This document shows positions 1 through 6,175 of a DNA stretch of 8,115 bases, piece by piece. The DNA is taken from the NCBI GenBank assembly GCA_013694495.1, contig JACDCH010000327.1, forward strand, positions 1-8,115, given 5' to 3'. The stretch is from Acidimicrobiia bacterium (lineage in GTDB: Bacteria; Actinomycetota; Acidimicrobiia; Acidimicrobiales; JACDCH01). The position numbers and the translations under genes are program-made. The notes below the pieces were generated by a model. The model was given only the letters and a program-made list of their open reading frames with translations. It searched no databases and was not told the origin of the DNA. Within the stretch, counting starts at the first letter, position 1; each line of letters opens with the position of its first letter.

Positions 1-1
1 G

Positions 2-37
2 GCCGAGGCCCTGCGCGGCAGGGCCGCCGCGGGCTGA
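2..37 (+). CDS. Possible C-terminal tail of an upstream gene (partial)
   Basis: The frame that starts at base 2 reads AEALRGRAAAG and ends in TGA at 35-37. Every codon ends in G or C, as in the confirmed genes of this window, which is the only support for coding. Eleven residues are too few to identify a family. If real, its stop lies 47 nt before thrS, and thrS has its own promoter box in that gap, so the two need not share a transcript. It could equally be non-coding GC-rich sequence. Confidence 0.35.
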   Translation, partial: AEALRGRAAAG

Positions 38-63
38 ATCGGGCCGCGGTCCCGCCGCCGGCT

Positions 64-84
64 GCCGCTACCTTCGACCGGCCT
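64..84 (+). promoter_or_regulatory. Putative leaderless promoter of thrS (TACCTT -10 box)
   Basis: A TACCTT hexamer at 69-74 fits the actinobacterial -10 pattern TAnnnT and lies 10 nt before the ATG at 85. There is no Shine-Dalgarno sequence in front of this ATG. Together these suggest that transcription starts at or next to the start codon, giving a leaderless mRNA. No -35 hexamer is recognisable. The box and its flanks recur with the same spacing before the gene at 2679, which is the best support. The transcription start itself is inferred. Confidence 0.5.
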
Positions 85-2109
85 ATGGCCGACATCGCGA
101 TCACGCTCCCGGACGGTTCCCAGCGCCAGGTCGCGCCGGGCACGACCGCCGGCGAGCTGGCTGCGTCGATCGGACGGCGGCTCGGCGAGGCGGCGGTCAT
201 CGCCGTGGTGAACGGCACCGAGCGCGACCTGAGCTGCGCCCTCGAGGACGGCGACGAGGTGGCGGTCATCACTGCCGATTCCGACCGGGGCCTGTTCACG
301 ATCCGCCACTCCACCGCCCACGTGCTGGCCCAGGCGGTGCTCGACCTGTTCCCCGGCGCCACGTTCGGCATCGGCCCGCCGGTCGAGGACGGCTACTACT
401 ACGACTTCGAGCTGCCGCCCGGCGACGACGGCAAGCCGGGCACGTTCTCGCCCGAGGACCTCGACCGGGTCGACGCCCGCATGCGCGAGATCATCGCCGA
501 GGCCCAGCCCTTCGTGCGCGACGAGCTCGACGCCGACGCGGCCCGCAAGGTGTTCGCCGGCCACCGCTTCAAGCTGCTGATCATCGACGACGCCTCCACC
601 GACCCGATGTCGGCCACGGAGTCGGGACTCGTCCGCACCTACGAGAACCCGCCGCCGGCGCCGAAGGACGACGCGCCGTTCGCCGGCTACCCCGGGTTCA
701 TCGACCTGTGCCGGGGCCCGCACGTGCCGGCCACCAACCGGTTCCTCGGGCACTTCAAGCTGATGCGCATCGCCGGCGCCTACTGGAAGGGCGACGAGAG
801 CAACCCGCAGCTGCAGCGCATCTACGGCACGGCGTGGGCCAGTGCCAAGGAGCTCGCGGCCCACCTCCACCGCCTCGAGGAAGCCGACAAGCGCGACCAC
901 CGCAAGCTCGGCGTCGAGCTCGACCTCTTCAGCTTCCCCGAGGAGATCGGCTCGGGCCTCGCCGTCTTCCATCCCAAGGGCGGGCTCGTGCGCCGGCTCA
1001 TGGAGGACTACTCGCGCCTGCGCCACGAGCAGGCCGGCTACGAGTTCGTCAACTCGCCGCACATCACCAAGGCCGGGCTGTTCGAGACGAGCGGGCACCT
1101 CGAGTGGTTCGCCGAGGGGATGTTCCCGCCGATCCACTTCGAGGACGAGGGCGGCGAGAACGGCCAGGACTACTACCTGAAGCCGATGAACTGCCCGTTC
1201 CACACGCTCATCTTCCGGTCGCGGCCCCGCAGCTACCGGGAGCTGCCGCTGCGGCTGTTCGAGTTCGGATCGGTCTACCGCTACGAGAAGTCCGGTGTGC
1301 TGCACGGCCTCACGCGGGTGCGGGGCATGACGATGGACGACGCCCACATCTACTGCACGAAGGAGATGATGGCCGAGGAGCTCACCAGCCTCCTCGACTT
1401 CGTCCTCGACCTGCTGCGCGACTACGGCCTCGACGACTTCCACCTCGAGCTCTCCACCCGGCCCGAGCACAAGGCCGTCGGCTCCGACGAGGAGTGGGAG
1501 GAGGCCACCGAGGCGCTCCGGCAGGCGGCCTCCACCAAGGAGCTCCCGCTCGTGCTCGACGAAGGCGGCGGCGCCTTCTACGGCCCCAAGATCTCCGTGC
1601 AGGCGCGCGACGCGATCGGGCGCACCTGGCAGCTCTCGACCATCCAGGTCGACTTCCAGACGCCGCAGCGCTTCGACATCCACTACGTCGGCGCCGACAA
1701 CGAGCGGCATCAGCCGATCATGATCCACCGGGCGCTGTTCGGCTCGATCGAGCGGTTCTTCGGCGTGCTCGTCGAGCACTACGCCGGCGCCTTCCCGGCC
1801 TGGCTGGCGCCGGTGCAGGTGCGGGTGCTCGGGGTCCGCAACGACCACGACGCCTACGCCCACCGCATCGTCGACCGGCTGCGGGCCGAGGGCTTCCGCG
1901 CCGACGCGGTGCACGCCGACGACAAGCTCGGCAACCGGATCCGCAAGGCCAAGCTCGAGAAGCTGCCCTACATCCTCGTGGTGGGCGACGACGACGTCGC
2001 CGCCGGGACCGTGGGCGTGAACCGGCGGGGGGGCGACGCACCCGAGCGGGGGGTCCACGTCGACGCGTTCGTCGACTCCTTGCGCGCCGAGGTCGTCGCC
2101 CACTCGTGA
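85..2109 (+). CDS. thrS: Threonyl-tRNA synthetase
   Basis: Cytoplasmic class II aminoacyl-tRNA synthetase that charges tRNA-Thr with threonine. The 674-residue protein has the full bacterial architecture. A TGS domain covers about residues 1-65. The editing domain has HSTAH at 75-79 and DLCRGPH at 207-213, the HxxxH and CxxxH metal-type signatures. The catalytic core runs from about 275 to 570. Motif 2 lies around FGSVYRYEKSG (394-404) and RVRGMTMDDAH (411-421), and motif 3 is around HRALFGSIERFFG (548-560). The expected zinc ligands are present: C370 in KPMNCPFH, H421 and H548. An anticodon-binding domain fills about 575-674. The ATG at 85 is chosen because the TGS domain starts directly after it and a promoter box sits 10 nt upstream. 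A HIT-family gene follows after 7 nt, the same neighbour as in mycobacteria. Nothing is missing or broken. Confidence 0.98.
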   Translation: MADIAITLPDGSQRQVAPGTTAGELAASIGRRLGEAAVIAVVNGTERDLSCALEDGDEVAVITADSDRGLFTIRHSTAHVLAQAVLDLFPGATFGIGPPVEDGYYYDFELPPGDDGKPGTFSPEDLDRVDARMREIIAEAQPFVRDELDADAARKVFAGHRFKLLIIDDASTDPMSATESGLVRTYENPPPAPKDDAPFAGYPGFIDLCRGPHVPATNRFLGHFKLMRIAGAYWKGDESNPQLQRIYGTAWASAKELAAHLHRLEEADKRDHRKLGVELDLFSFPEEIGSGLAVFHPKGGLVRRLMEDYSRLRHEQAGYEFVNSPHITKAGLFETSGHLEWFAEGMFPPIHFEDEGGENGQDYYLKPMNCPFHTLIFRSRPRSYRELPLRLFEFGSVYRYEKSGVLHGLTRVRGMTMDDAHIYCTKEMMAEELTSLLDFVLDLLRDYGLDDFHLELSTRPEHKAVGSDEEWEEATEALRQAASTKELPLVLDEGGGAFYGPKISVQARDAIGRTWQLSTIQVDFQTPQRFDIHYVGADNERHQPIMIHRALFGSIERFFGVLVEHYAGAFPAWLAPVQVRVLGVRNDHDAYAHRIVDRLRAEGFRADAVHADDKLGNRIRKAKLEKLPYILVVGDDDVAAGTVGVNRRGGDAPERGVHVDAFVDSLRAEVVAHS

Positions 2110-2116
2110 GCGTGCG

Positions 2117-2644
2117 GTGAGCGCCGGCGGCCTCGAGCGGCTCTGGGCCGGCTGGCGGTCGGCGTACGTCGCCGGCCACGCCGAGGGCACGGCCGACGCC
2201 GCGATCACCGAGGGCGGCTCGGTCTTCACCCGCATCCTCGCCAGCGGCCGACCCGACGGCGAGACGGGCGTCGTGCACCGCGGCGAGCGGGTCTTCACGA
2301 TCCTGAACCGGTTCCCGTACGGCAGCGGTCACCTCCTGTGCATGCCCTACCGGGAGGTGGCCGACCTCCTCCAGCTGACGCCGGACGAGTCCGCCGAGCT
2401 GTGGGCCGAGATCCGCGCTGCCGTGGCCGCCGTCACCGCCGCCTACCGGCCCGACGGCGTGAACGTCGGGATGAACCTGGGGGAGGGGGCGGGCGCCGGG
2501 GTGCCGGGTCACCTGCACGCCCACGTGCTGCCCCGCTGGCACGCCGACTCCAATTTCATGACCGCCACCGCCGAGACGCGGGTGCTGCCCGAGGCGCTGC
2601 CCGACACGTTCCGCAGGGTCGTGCTCGCCTGGCCGGATCGGTAG
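2117..2644 (+). CDS. HIT-family protein, probable Ap4A phosphorylase/hydrolase
   Basis: A histidine-triad nucleotide-binding protein of 175 residues. The catalytic triad is plain in GHLHAHVLPRW (131-141), with H132, H134 and H136 giving HxHxH. LNRFPYGSGHLLCMPYRE (63-80) is the usual nucleotide-binding strand and loop, and NVGMNLGEGAG (116-126) precedes the triad. The N-terminal LWAGWRSAYV (9-18) is typical of the actinobacterial branch that includes M. tuberculosis Rv2613c, reported as an Ap4A phosphorylase. Cleavage of diadenosine tetraphosphate, a by-product of tRNA synthetases, would fit its place behind thrS, but substrate specificity is inferred. The CxxC pair that many HIT proteins carry near the N-terminus is absent (SVFTRI at 35-40). 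The GTG at 2117 is the first possible start; it lies 7 nt after the thrS stop with only a weak ribosome site, suggesting co-transcription and translational coupling with thrS. Confidence 0.9.
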   Translation: MSAGGLERLWAGWRSAYVAGHAEGTADAAITEGGSVFTRILASGRPDGETGVVHRGERVFTILNRFPYGSGHLLCMPYREVADLLQLTPDESAELWAEIRAAVAAVTAAYRPDGVNVGMNLGEGAGAGVPGHLHAHVLPRWHADSNFMTATAETRVLPEALPDTFRRVVLAWPDR

Positions 2645-2657
2645 CCGGACAGGGCCC

Positions 2658-2678
2658 GCCGCTACCGTCGACCAGCGC
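2658..2678 (+). promoter_or_regulatory. Putative leaderless promoter (TACCGT -10 box)
   Basis: TACCGT at 2663-2668 fits TAnnnT and ends exactly 10 nt before the ATG at 2679. The 16 bases at 2658-2673 match those at 64-79 before thrS with one difference, and the distance to the start codon is identical. There is no Shine-Dalgarno sequence. The box lies in the 34-nt gap after the HIT gene, so the membrane protein probably has its own leaderless transcript in addition to any read-through from thrS-HIT. No -35 element is recognisable. Confidence 0.5.
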
Positions 2679-3182
2679 ATGGCCGACGACGAGGACACCA
2701 CCGACGCCGAGGTCCGCGACGAGCTCCCCGCCGACCTCGTGGCCGCGGGCTACGTCGGCCCCTACGTGTTCCCGAACAACAACAAGCGGCGCATCCCGGC
2801 CGTCCTCTACGCCGTGCTCGGCGTCGGGTGCATCGCAGCGTGGGCCATCGCCGGCGACGGCGCCGTCCTCGTGAACGCTGGCGTGCTGGCCGCCGGGATC
2901 GGGCTGCTGCTGTTCGGCGCCTACTCGTGGCAGTCGGGCTTCGACCTCGACGTCGACGAGCGCGACGCCCTCGTGGCCGCCTCCCGGGCGGTCGGGTTCC
3001 CGGTCGGCCATGCGTCGGCGCAGCTCGGCTGGCGCGGGCTGCGCAGTCGGCCGACGTGGCGCATCCTCCTCTACTCGGCCGACGAGCCGCCGGCGACAAG
3101 GGGCCTGGTGCTCGTCGACGGCGTGGACGGCACCGTGCTCGAGCACTTCACCGAGGCCAACCCGGAGGACTGGGCGGGCTGA
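2679..3182 (+). CDS. Uncharacterised two-helix membrane protein
   Basis: I do not recognise this 167-residue protein. The N-terminal tail is acidic (about residues 1-22), followed by a polar basic patch NNNKRR (33-38). Two hydrophobic segments follow, about 39-59 and 62-83, joined by a very short AGDG-type turn. The positive patch before the first helix predicts a helical hairpin with both ends in the cytoplasm. The C-terminal half (about 84-167) looks like a small soluble domain: an acidic helix DVDERDALVAASRAVGF (91-107), then WRILLYSAD (127-135) and RGLVLVDGVDGTVLEHF (141-157), which looks like beta strands. No catalytic motif is visible. The ATG at 2679 has a promoter box 10 nt upstream. 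The stop codon is the first part of a repeated palindromic element. The gene faces the EF-G-like gene tail to tail and is not part of the mycobacterial version of this block. Coding is supported by G/C third positions and the clear membrane pattern. Confidence 0.8.
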   Translation: MADDEDTTDAEVRDELPADLVAAGYVGPYVFPNNNKRRIPAVLYAVLGVGCIAAWAIAGDGAVLVNAGVLAAGIGLLLFGAYSWQSGFDLDVDERDALVAASRAVGFPVGHASAQLGWRGLRSRPTWRILLYSADEPPATRGLVLVDGVDGTVLEHFTEANPEDWAG

Positions 3183-3265
3183 GATGAAGGGTTCCCGACC
3201 GCCTCGGGCGAAGCCCCTGACGCGGGAACCCGGAATCGAATCGAGACGCAGGAAGCCCGTTCGGC
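3179..3265 (+). repeat. Dispersed palindromic repeat, copy 1
   Basis: This stretch matches 6172-6259. Over 3179-3240 it agrees at 58 of 62 bases with one single-base gap. Similarity continues more weakly to 3265 (16 of 25). The core holds a 9-bp perfect inverted repeat, GGGTTCCCG at 3189-3197 and CGGGAACCC at 3223-3231. Between the arms is a small inner hairpin, GGGC (3206-3209) and GCCC (3213-3216) around GAA. The left edge includes the TGA stop of the membrane protein gene (3180-3182), and the right edge lies 2 nt from the stop of the EF-G-like gene. It therefore fills the whole space between two convergent genes. It resembles REP-like extragenic palindromes in size and position. There is no transposase gene nearby. 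Confidence 0.85.
3189..3231. terminator. Possible bidirectional terminator within repeat copy 1
   Basis: The 9-bp arms at 3189-3197 and 3223-3231, with an inner GGGC/GCCC hairpin, would form a stable structure in RNA from either strand. It sits 7 nt after the stop of the plus-strand membrane protein gene and 37 nt after the stop of the minus-strand EF-G-like gene, where a shared terminator is expected. There is no T-run on either side, so it is not a classical intrinsic terminator. It may instead act as an mRNA 3' end stabiliser, or have no role. Confidence 0.4.
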
Positions 3266-3267
3266 AA

Positions 3268-5343
3268 TCAGCTGCTGGTCGCCAGGGCGCCGGCCACGAC
3301 CCGGTCGACGAGGTTGGGCGGGACCACCTCGTCGTGGTCGTGCTCGATCGTGAAGCGCCCCCGACCGCCGGTCAGCGACCGCAGCTCGGCGGCGTAGCGC
3401 ACGACCTCCCCGGTGGGGGCGGTGGCCGTGACGACCTGGCGCCCGGGCGCGGCGGGGCTCGTCCCGATCACGCGGCCCCGGCGGCTGTTGAGGTCGCCGA
3501 GCACGTCGCCCAGCAGCTCGGACGGGACGTCGACCTCGAGCCGGGACACCGGTTCGAGCACGACGGGCGCGGCGGCGGCGACGGCGTCGCGGAAGGCGAG
3601 CCGGGCGGCGAGCTTGAACGCCAGCTCCGAGGAGTCGACCGGATGCTCCTTGCCGTCGAGCAGCGTGACGGCCACGTCGACGACGGGGAACCCCCGCACG
3701 CCACCGTCGGCCATCGCCTCCTCGACGCCCTTCTGCACGGCCGGGAAGTAGCCCCGGCTCACGGCGCCGCCGACGACCTTGACGTCGAAGCTGAAGCCCT
3801 CGCCCCGCTCGAGGGGCTCCACCCGTAGCGTGCACACGGCGTACTGGCCGTGGCCGCCGGTCTGCTTCTTGTGCTTCCCCTCGGCTTCGGACGTGGTGGT
3901 GATGGTCTCGCGGTAGGCGACGCGCACCGGCTCGGTGTCGACGTGCACGCCGAAGCGACGAGCGAGGCGGTCGATCGCCACCGAGAGCTGGAGGTCGCCC
4001 AGCCCGCGCAGCAGGAGCTGGCCGGCCGAGTTGCGATCGACCGACAGCGTCGGGTCCTCCTCGCACAGGCGAGCCAGCGCGGGCCCGAGCTTGTCGTCGT
4101 CGCTCTGTGAGCGGGGCACGAGGGCGGCCGCGGCGACCGGCGGCGGGAGGCGCACCGGCTCGATACGGACCGGCTTGCCCTTGGGGGCGAGGACGTCGCC
4201 GGTCTGCGTACCGGTGAGCTTCGACACCACGCCGATGTCGCCGGCGGCGATGGACGGGACGTCGAGGTGCTCCTTGCCCCGCATCGTGAAGATCCGGTGC
4301 AGGCGCCCGTCGGCGCCGGTGCGGGTGTTGACGAGGTGGTCGTCGGGCCGCACCTGTCCCGAGAGCACACGGAACAGCGACAGGTCGCCGAAGTTGTCGG
4401 CGATGGTGTGGAACACGACGGCCAGCGGCTCGCCCGCTGGGTCGCAGGCGACCTCGACCACGGTCGGGTCGCTGTCGGAACCGGCGAGGACGGTGGCGGG
4501 GCGATCGGTCGGCGGCGGGCCGATCTCCACCAGGAAGTCGGCCAGGCGGTCGACGCCCACGCCGCTGAGGGCCGACCCGCAGAGCACCGGGAACTCCTGC
4601 TGGTGCTCCATCTCCACCGTCAGGGCGTGCTCGAGCTCGGGCACCGAAGGCACGTCGTCGGCCAGGAACCGCTCAAGCAGCTCGTCGTCGCCGGCGACGA
4701 TCTCCTCGATGACCGCATCGTGCACCCGGCGCTCCTCGTCGGACAGCTCGGGCGGCACAGCGGCGCCGTGGATCACCTGGCCGCCCTCGTAGAGGTCGGC
4801 GGTCTCGTTGAGGACGTCGACCACGCCATGCAGCGCAGCCTCCTTGCCGATCGGCAGCTCGAGCAGGGCGAAACCCGCGCCGAAGCGCCCACGGAGCTGG
4901 GCGACGACGCGGTCGTAGTCGGAGCGCTCGCGGTCGAGCTTGTTCACGAACACCAGCCGGGGCACGCCGAGCGAGCCGGCCAGCTCCCAGGCCGCCTCGG
5001 CCTGGGCCTCGAGGCCCTCGACGGCCGACACCACGAGCACGGCGAGGTCGGCCACCGACAGGGCGGCGTGGAGCGCGCCGGCGCAGTCGGCCTCGCCGGG
5101 GCAGTCGAGGAGGTTGATCTTGTGGTCGCGCCACTCGAACGGGGCGAGGGCGAGCGACAGGGACATGCCGCGGTCGCGCTCCTCGGGCTCGTGGTCGCAG
5201 GTGGTCGTCCCGTCCTCGACGCGACCACGGCGGGGGATGGCCCCCGCCGTGTGCAGCAACGCCTCTGCCAGTGTGGTCTTGCCGGACCCGTGGTGGCCGA
5301 CCAGGGCCACGTTGCGGATCCGCTCCGGTTCGTACCGACGCAC
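3268..5343 (-). CDS. EF-G-like translational GTPase (EF-G2 type)
   Basis: A 691-residue GTPase with the domain order of elongation factor G, close in type to the actinobacterial EF-G2 family (such as the M. tuberculosis fusA2 product) rather than the main translocase. G1 is GHHGSGKT (16-23), switch I is EERDRGMSLSL (54-64), G3 is DCPGEAD (80-86), G4 is NKLD (134-137) and G5 is near GSALSG (256-261). Domain II follows (about 290-395), then domain III. Domain IV has HKKQTGGHGQY (491-501) and domain V has LGDVLGDLNSRRGRV (611-625). The usual DTPGH of G3 is changed, with Glu84 at the catalytic His position. EF-G2 proteins have been reported to lack normal translocation activity, so the role is unclear. 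The GTG at 5343 is chosen because AGGAGG lies 4 nt upstream and GTPase homology starts right after it; upstream codons in the same frame do not resemble the family. The gene opposes all its neighbours. Confidence 0.93.
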   Translation of the reverse strand: MRRYEPERIRNVALVGHHGSGKTTLAEALLHTAGAIPRRGRVEDGTTTCDHEPEERDRGMSLSLALAPFEWRDHKINLLDCPGEADCAGALHAALSVADLAVLVVSAVEGLEAQAEAAWELAGSLGVPRLVFVNKLDRERSDYDRVVAQLRGRFGAGFALLELPIGKEAALHGVVDVLNETADLYEGGQVIHGAAVPPELSDEERRVHDAVIEEIVAGDDELLERFLADDVPSVPELEHALTVEMEHQQEFPVLCGSALSGVGVDRLADFLVEIGPPPTDRPATVLAGSDSDPTVVEVACDPAGEPLAVVFHTIADNFGDLSLFRVLSGQVRPDDHLVNTRTGADGRLHRIFTMRGKEHLDVPSIAAGDIGVVSKLTGTQTGDVLAPKGKPVRIEPVRLPPPVAAAALVPRSQSDDDKLGPALARLCEEDPTLSVDRNSAGQLLLRGLGDLQLSVAIDRLARRFGVHVDTEPVRVAYRETITTTSEAEGKHKKQTGGHGQYAVCTLRVEPLERGEGFSFDVKVVGGAVSRGYFPAVQKGVEEAMADGGVRGFPVVDVAVTLLDGKEHPVDSSELAFKLAARLAFRDAVAAAAPVVLEPVSRLEVDVPSELLGDVLGDLNSRRGRVIGTSPAAPGRQVVTATAPTGEVVRYAAELRSLTGGRGRFTIEHDHDEVVPPNLVDRVVAGALATSS

Positions 5344-5347
5344 GGCG

Positions 5348-5353
5348 CCTCCT
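5348..5353 (-). promoter_or_regulatory. Ribosome binding site deciding the EF-G-like start
   Basis: On the minus strand AGGAGG, a perfect Shine-Dalgarno core, occupies 5353 to 5348, with a 4-nt spacer before GTG at 5343-5341. Another in-frame GTG at 5361-5359 has no such site, so 5343 is preferred. This is the clearest ribosome site in the window and contrasts with the leaderless-looking genes thrS and 2679. Confidence 0.75.
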
Positions 5354-5428
5354 GACTGCACGCCCCGATGGGCGCACCCCTGGGCAACGCAGCGTAGGAG
5401 GATCTCGTCGCCGCCGCTCGGGCTCGGG

Positions 5429-5434
5429 TATCGT
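5429..5434 (+). promoter_or_regulatory. Candidate -10 box for the pgsA-patA-pimA operon
   Basis: TATCGT fits the TAnnnT pattern and is preceded by GG. A transcript starting about 7-10 nt downstream would have a leader of roughly 45 nt before the pgsA ATG at 5489. No -35 element is recognisable. pgsA has only a weak ribosome site (GGA at 5478-5480). The assignment rests on pattern and position alone. Confidence 0.4.
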
Positions 5435-5488
5435 GTGCGAACTCTTGCAAGCACCCCGCGCCTTGCCTTTCCCCCCTGGACCCGACTG

Positions 5489-6175
5489 ATGCTCGACAGG
5501 AACTTCCGCGCCCAGTTCGAGAAGCAGATCCGACCCGTCGGCCACAACCTGAAGCGCACGGGGATCACCGCCGATCACCTCACGATCCTCGGCGTGGTCA
5601 TGGCGCTGGCCGCTGCCGTGGCCATCGGCAACGGGGCCCTGCGGGCCGGCTTCCTCCTCCTCGCGCTCAGCGCCATCCCCGACGTGCTCGATGGCGCCGT
5701 CGCCAAGGCCTCGGGCACCGCGTCGCCTCGCGGCGCCTTCTTCGACTCCGTGTCCGACCGCGTCGCCGACGCGCTCCTCCTGGGCGGCGTGGCGTGGCAC
5801 CTGTCCACCACCCACCCCGGCCGCATCGCGGTGCTGCCGCTGGCGGTGCTCGGCTTCTCGATGCTCATCAGCTACGAGCGGGCCAAGGCCGAGGCCCTCG
5901 GCTTCGACGCCCGGGGCGGCGTGATGGAGCGGGCCGAGCGGCTGGTGCTCCTCGGGTTCTCCCTCCTGTTCGAGGTCATCCTCATCCCGGCGCTGTGGCT
6001 GATGCTGGTCCTCACCGCCGTCACCGCCGTCCAGCGCTTCGTCACCGTCTGGCGCCAGGCCAGCGCCCCCCGGCCGGCCCCGGTCAGCCGGCGCTGGCAG
6101 GCGCGCCGGGCGGCGCGCACCACCGATCGCGTCAAGCTGCGCCGCGACCGGGTCCAGCGCAACCGGCGCCCCTGA
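5489..6175 (+). CDS. pgsA: CDP-alcohol phosphatidyltransferase, probable phosphatidylinositol phosphate synthase
   Basis: A 228-residue integral membrane enzyme of the CDP-alcohol phosphatidyltransferase family. In actinobacteria the pgsA1 member joins CDP-diacylglycerol with inositol 3-phosphate to make phosphatidylinositol phosphate, the precursor of PI and PIMs. The active-site signature is at 65-90: D65, D68, G69, A72, G82, D86 and D90 are all in register for DxxDGxxA(R)x8GxxxDxxxD. The usual Arg after Ala is Lys73. A second family segment, SYERAKAEALGF (128-139) followed by GGVMERAERLVL (143-154), resembles the inositol-phosphate side of PIP synthases. Hydrophobic segments lie about 31-47, 51-64, 93-106, 112-129 and 152-185. 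The C-terminal 40 residues are strongly basic. The ATG at 5489 gives the normal family N-terminus. Specificity for inositol phosphate rather than glycerol phosphate is inferred from the patA and pimA genes behind it. The stop codon forms the edge of a palindromic repeat. Confidence 0.9.
   Translation: MLDRNFRAQFEKQIRPVGHNLKRTGITADHLTILGVVMALAAAVAIGNGALRAGFLLLALSAIPDVLDGAVAKASGTASPRGAFFDSVSDRVADALLLGGVAWHLSTTHPGRIAVLPLAVLGFSMLISYERAKAEALGFDARGGVMERAERLVLLGFSLLFEVILIPALWLMLVLTAVTAVQRFVTVWRQASAPRPAPVSRRWQARRAARTTDRVKLRRDRVQRNRRP

Larger units (their letters stand above)
5344..5488. promoter_or_regulatory. Divergent intergenic region with promoters for both sides
   Basis: These 145 bp separate the EF-G-like gene (minus) from pgsA (plus) and must hold the promoters of both unless transcription enters from further away. 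On the minus strand TACGCT (5398 to 5393) fits TAnnnT and lies about 50 nt before the GTG. On the plus strand TATCGT (5429-5434) is the best -10 candidate. The last part (about 5451-5480) is rich in C and T. No clear -35 hexamer, operator palindrome or riboswitch was seen. Confidence 0.5.

Noticed and set aside
708..2120. 470-codon plus-strand open frame inside thrS
   Set aside because: It is a frame-shifted shadow of thrS, low-complexity Arg/Ala/Pro-rich. The thrS frame contains every synthetase motif.
3184..3828. Plus-strand open frame running from the repeat into the EF-G-like gene
   Set aside because: It is antisense to a well-supported GTPase gene. Its composition is that of a shadow frame in GC-rich DNA, and it resembles no family I know.
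5344..5568. Longer N-terminus for the EF-G-like protein, starting at 5568
   Set aside because: It would overlap the start of pgsA, adds 75 residues with no family resemblance, and ignores the perfect AGGAGG site in front of the GTG at 5343.
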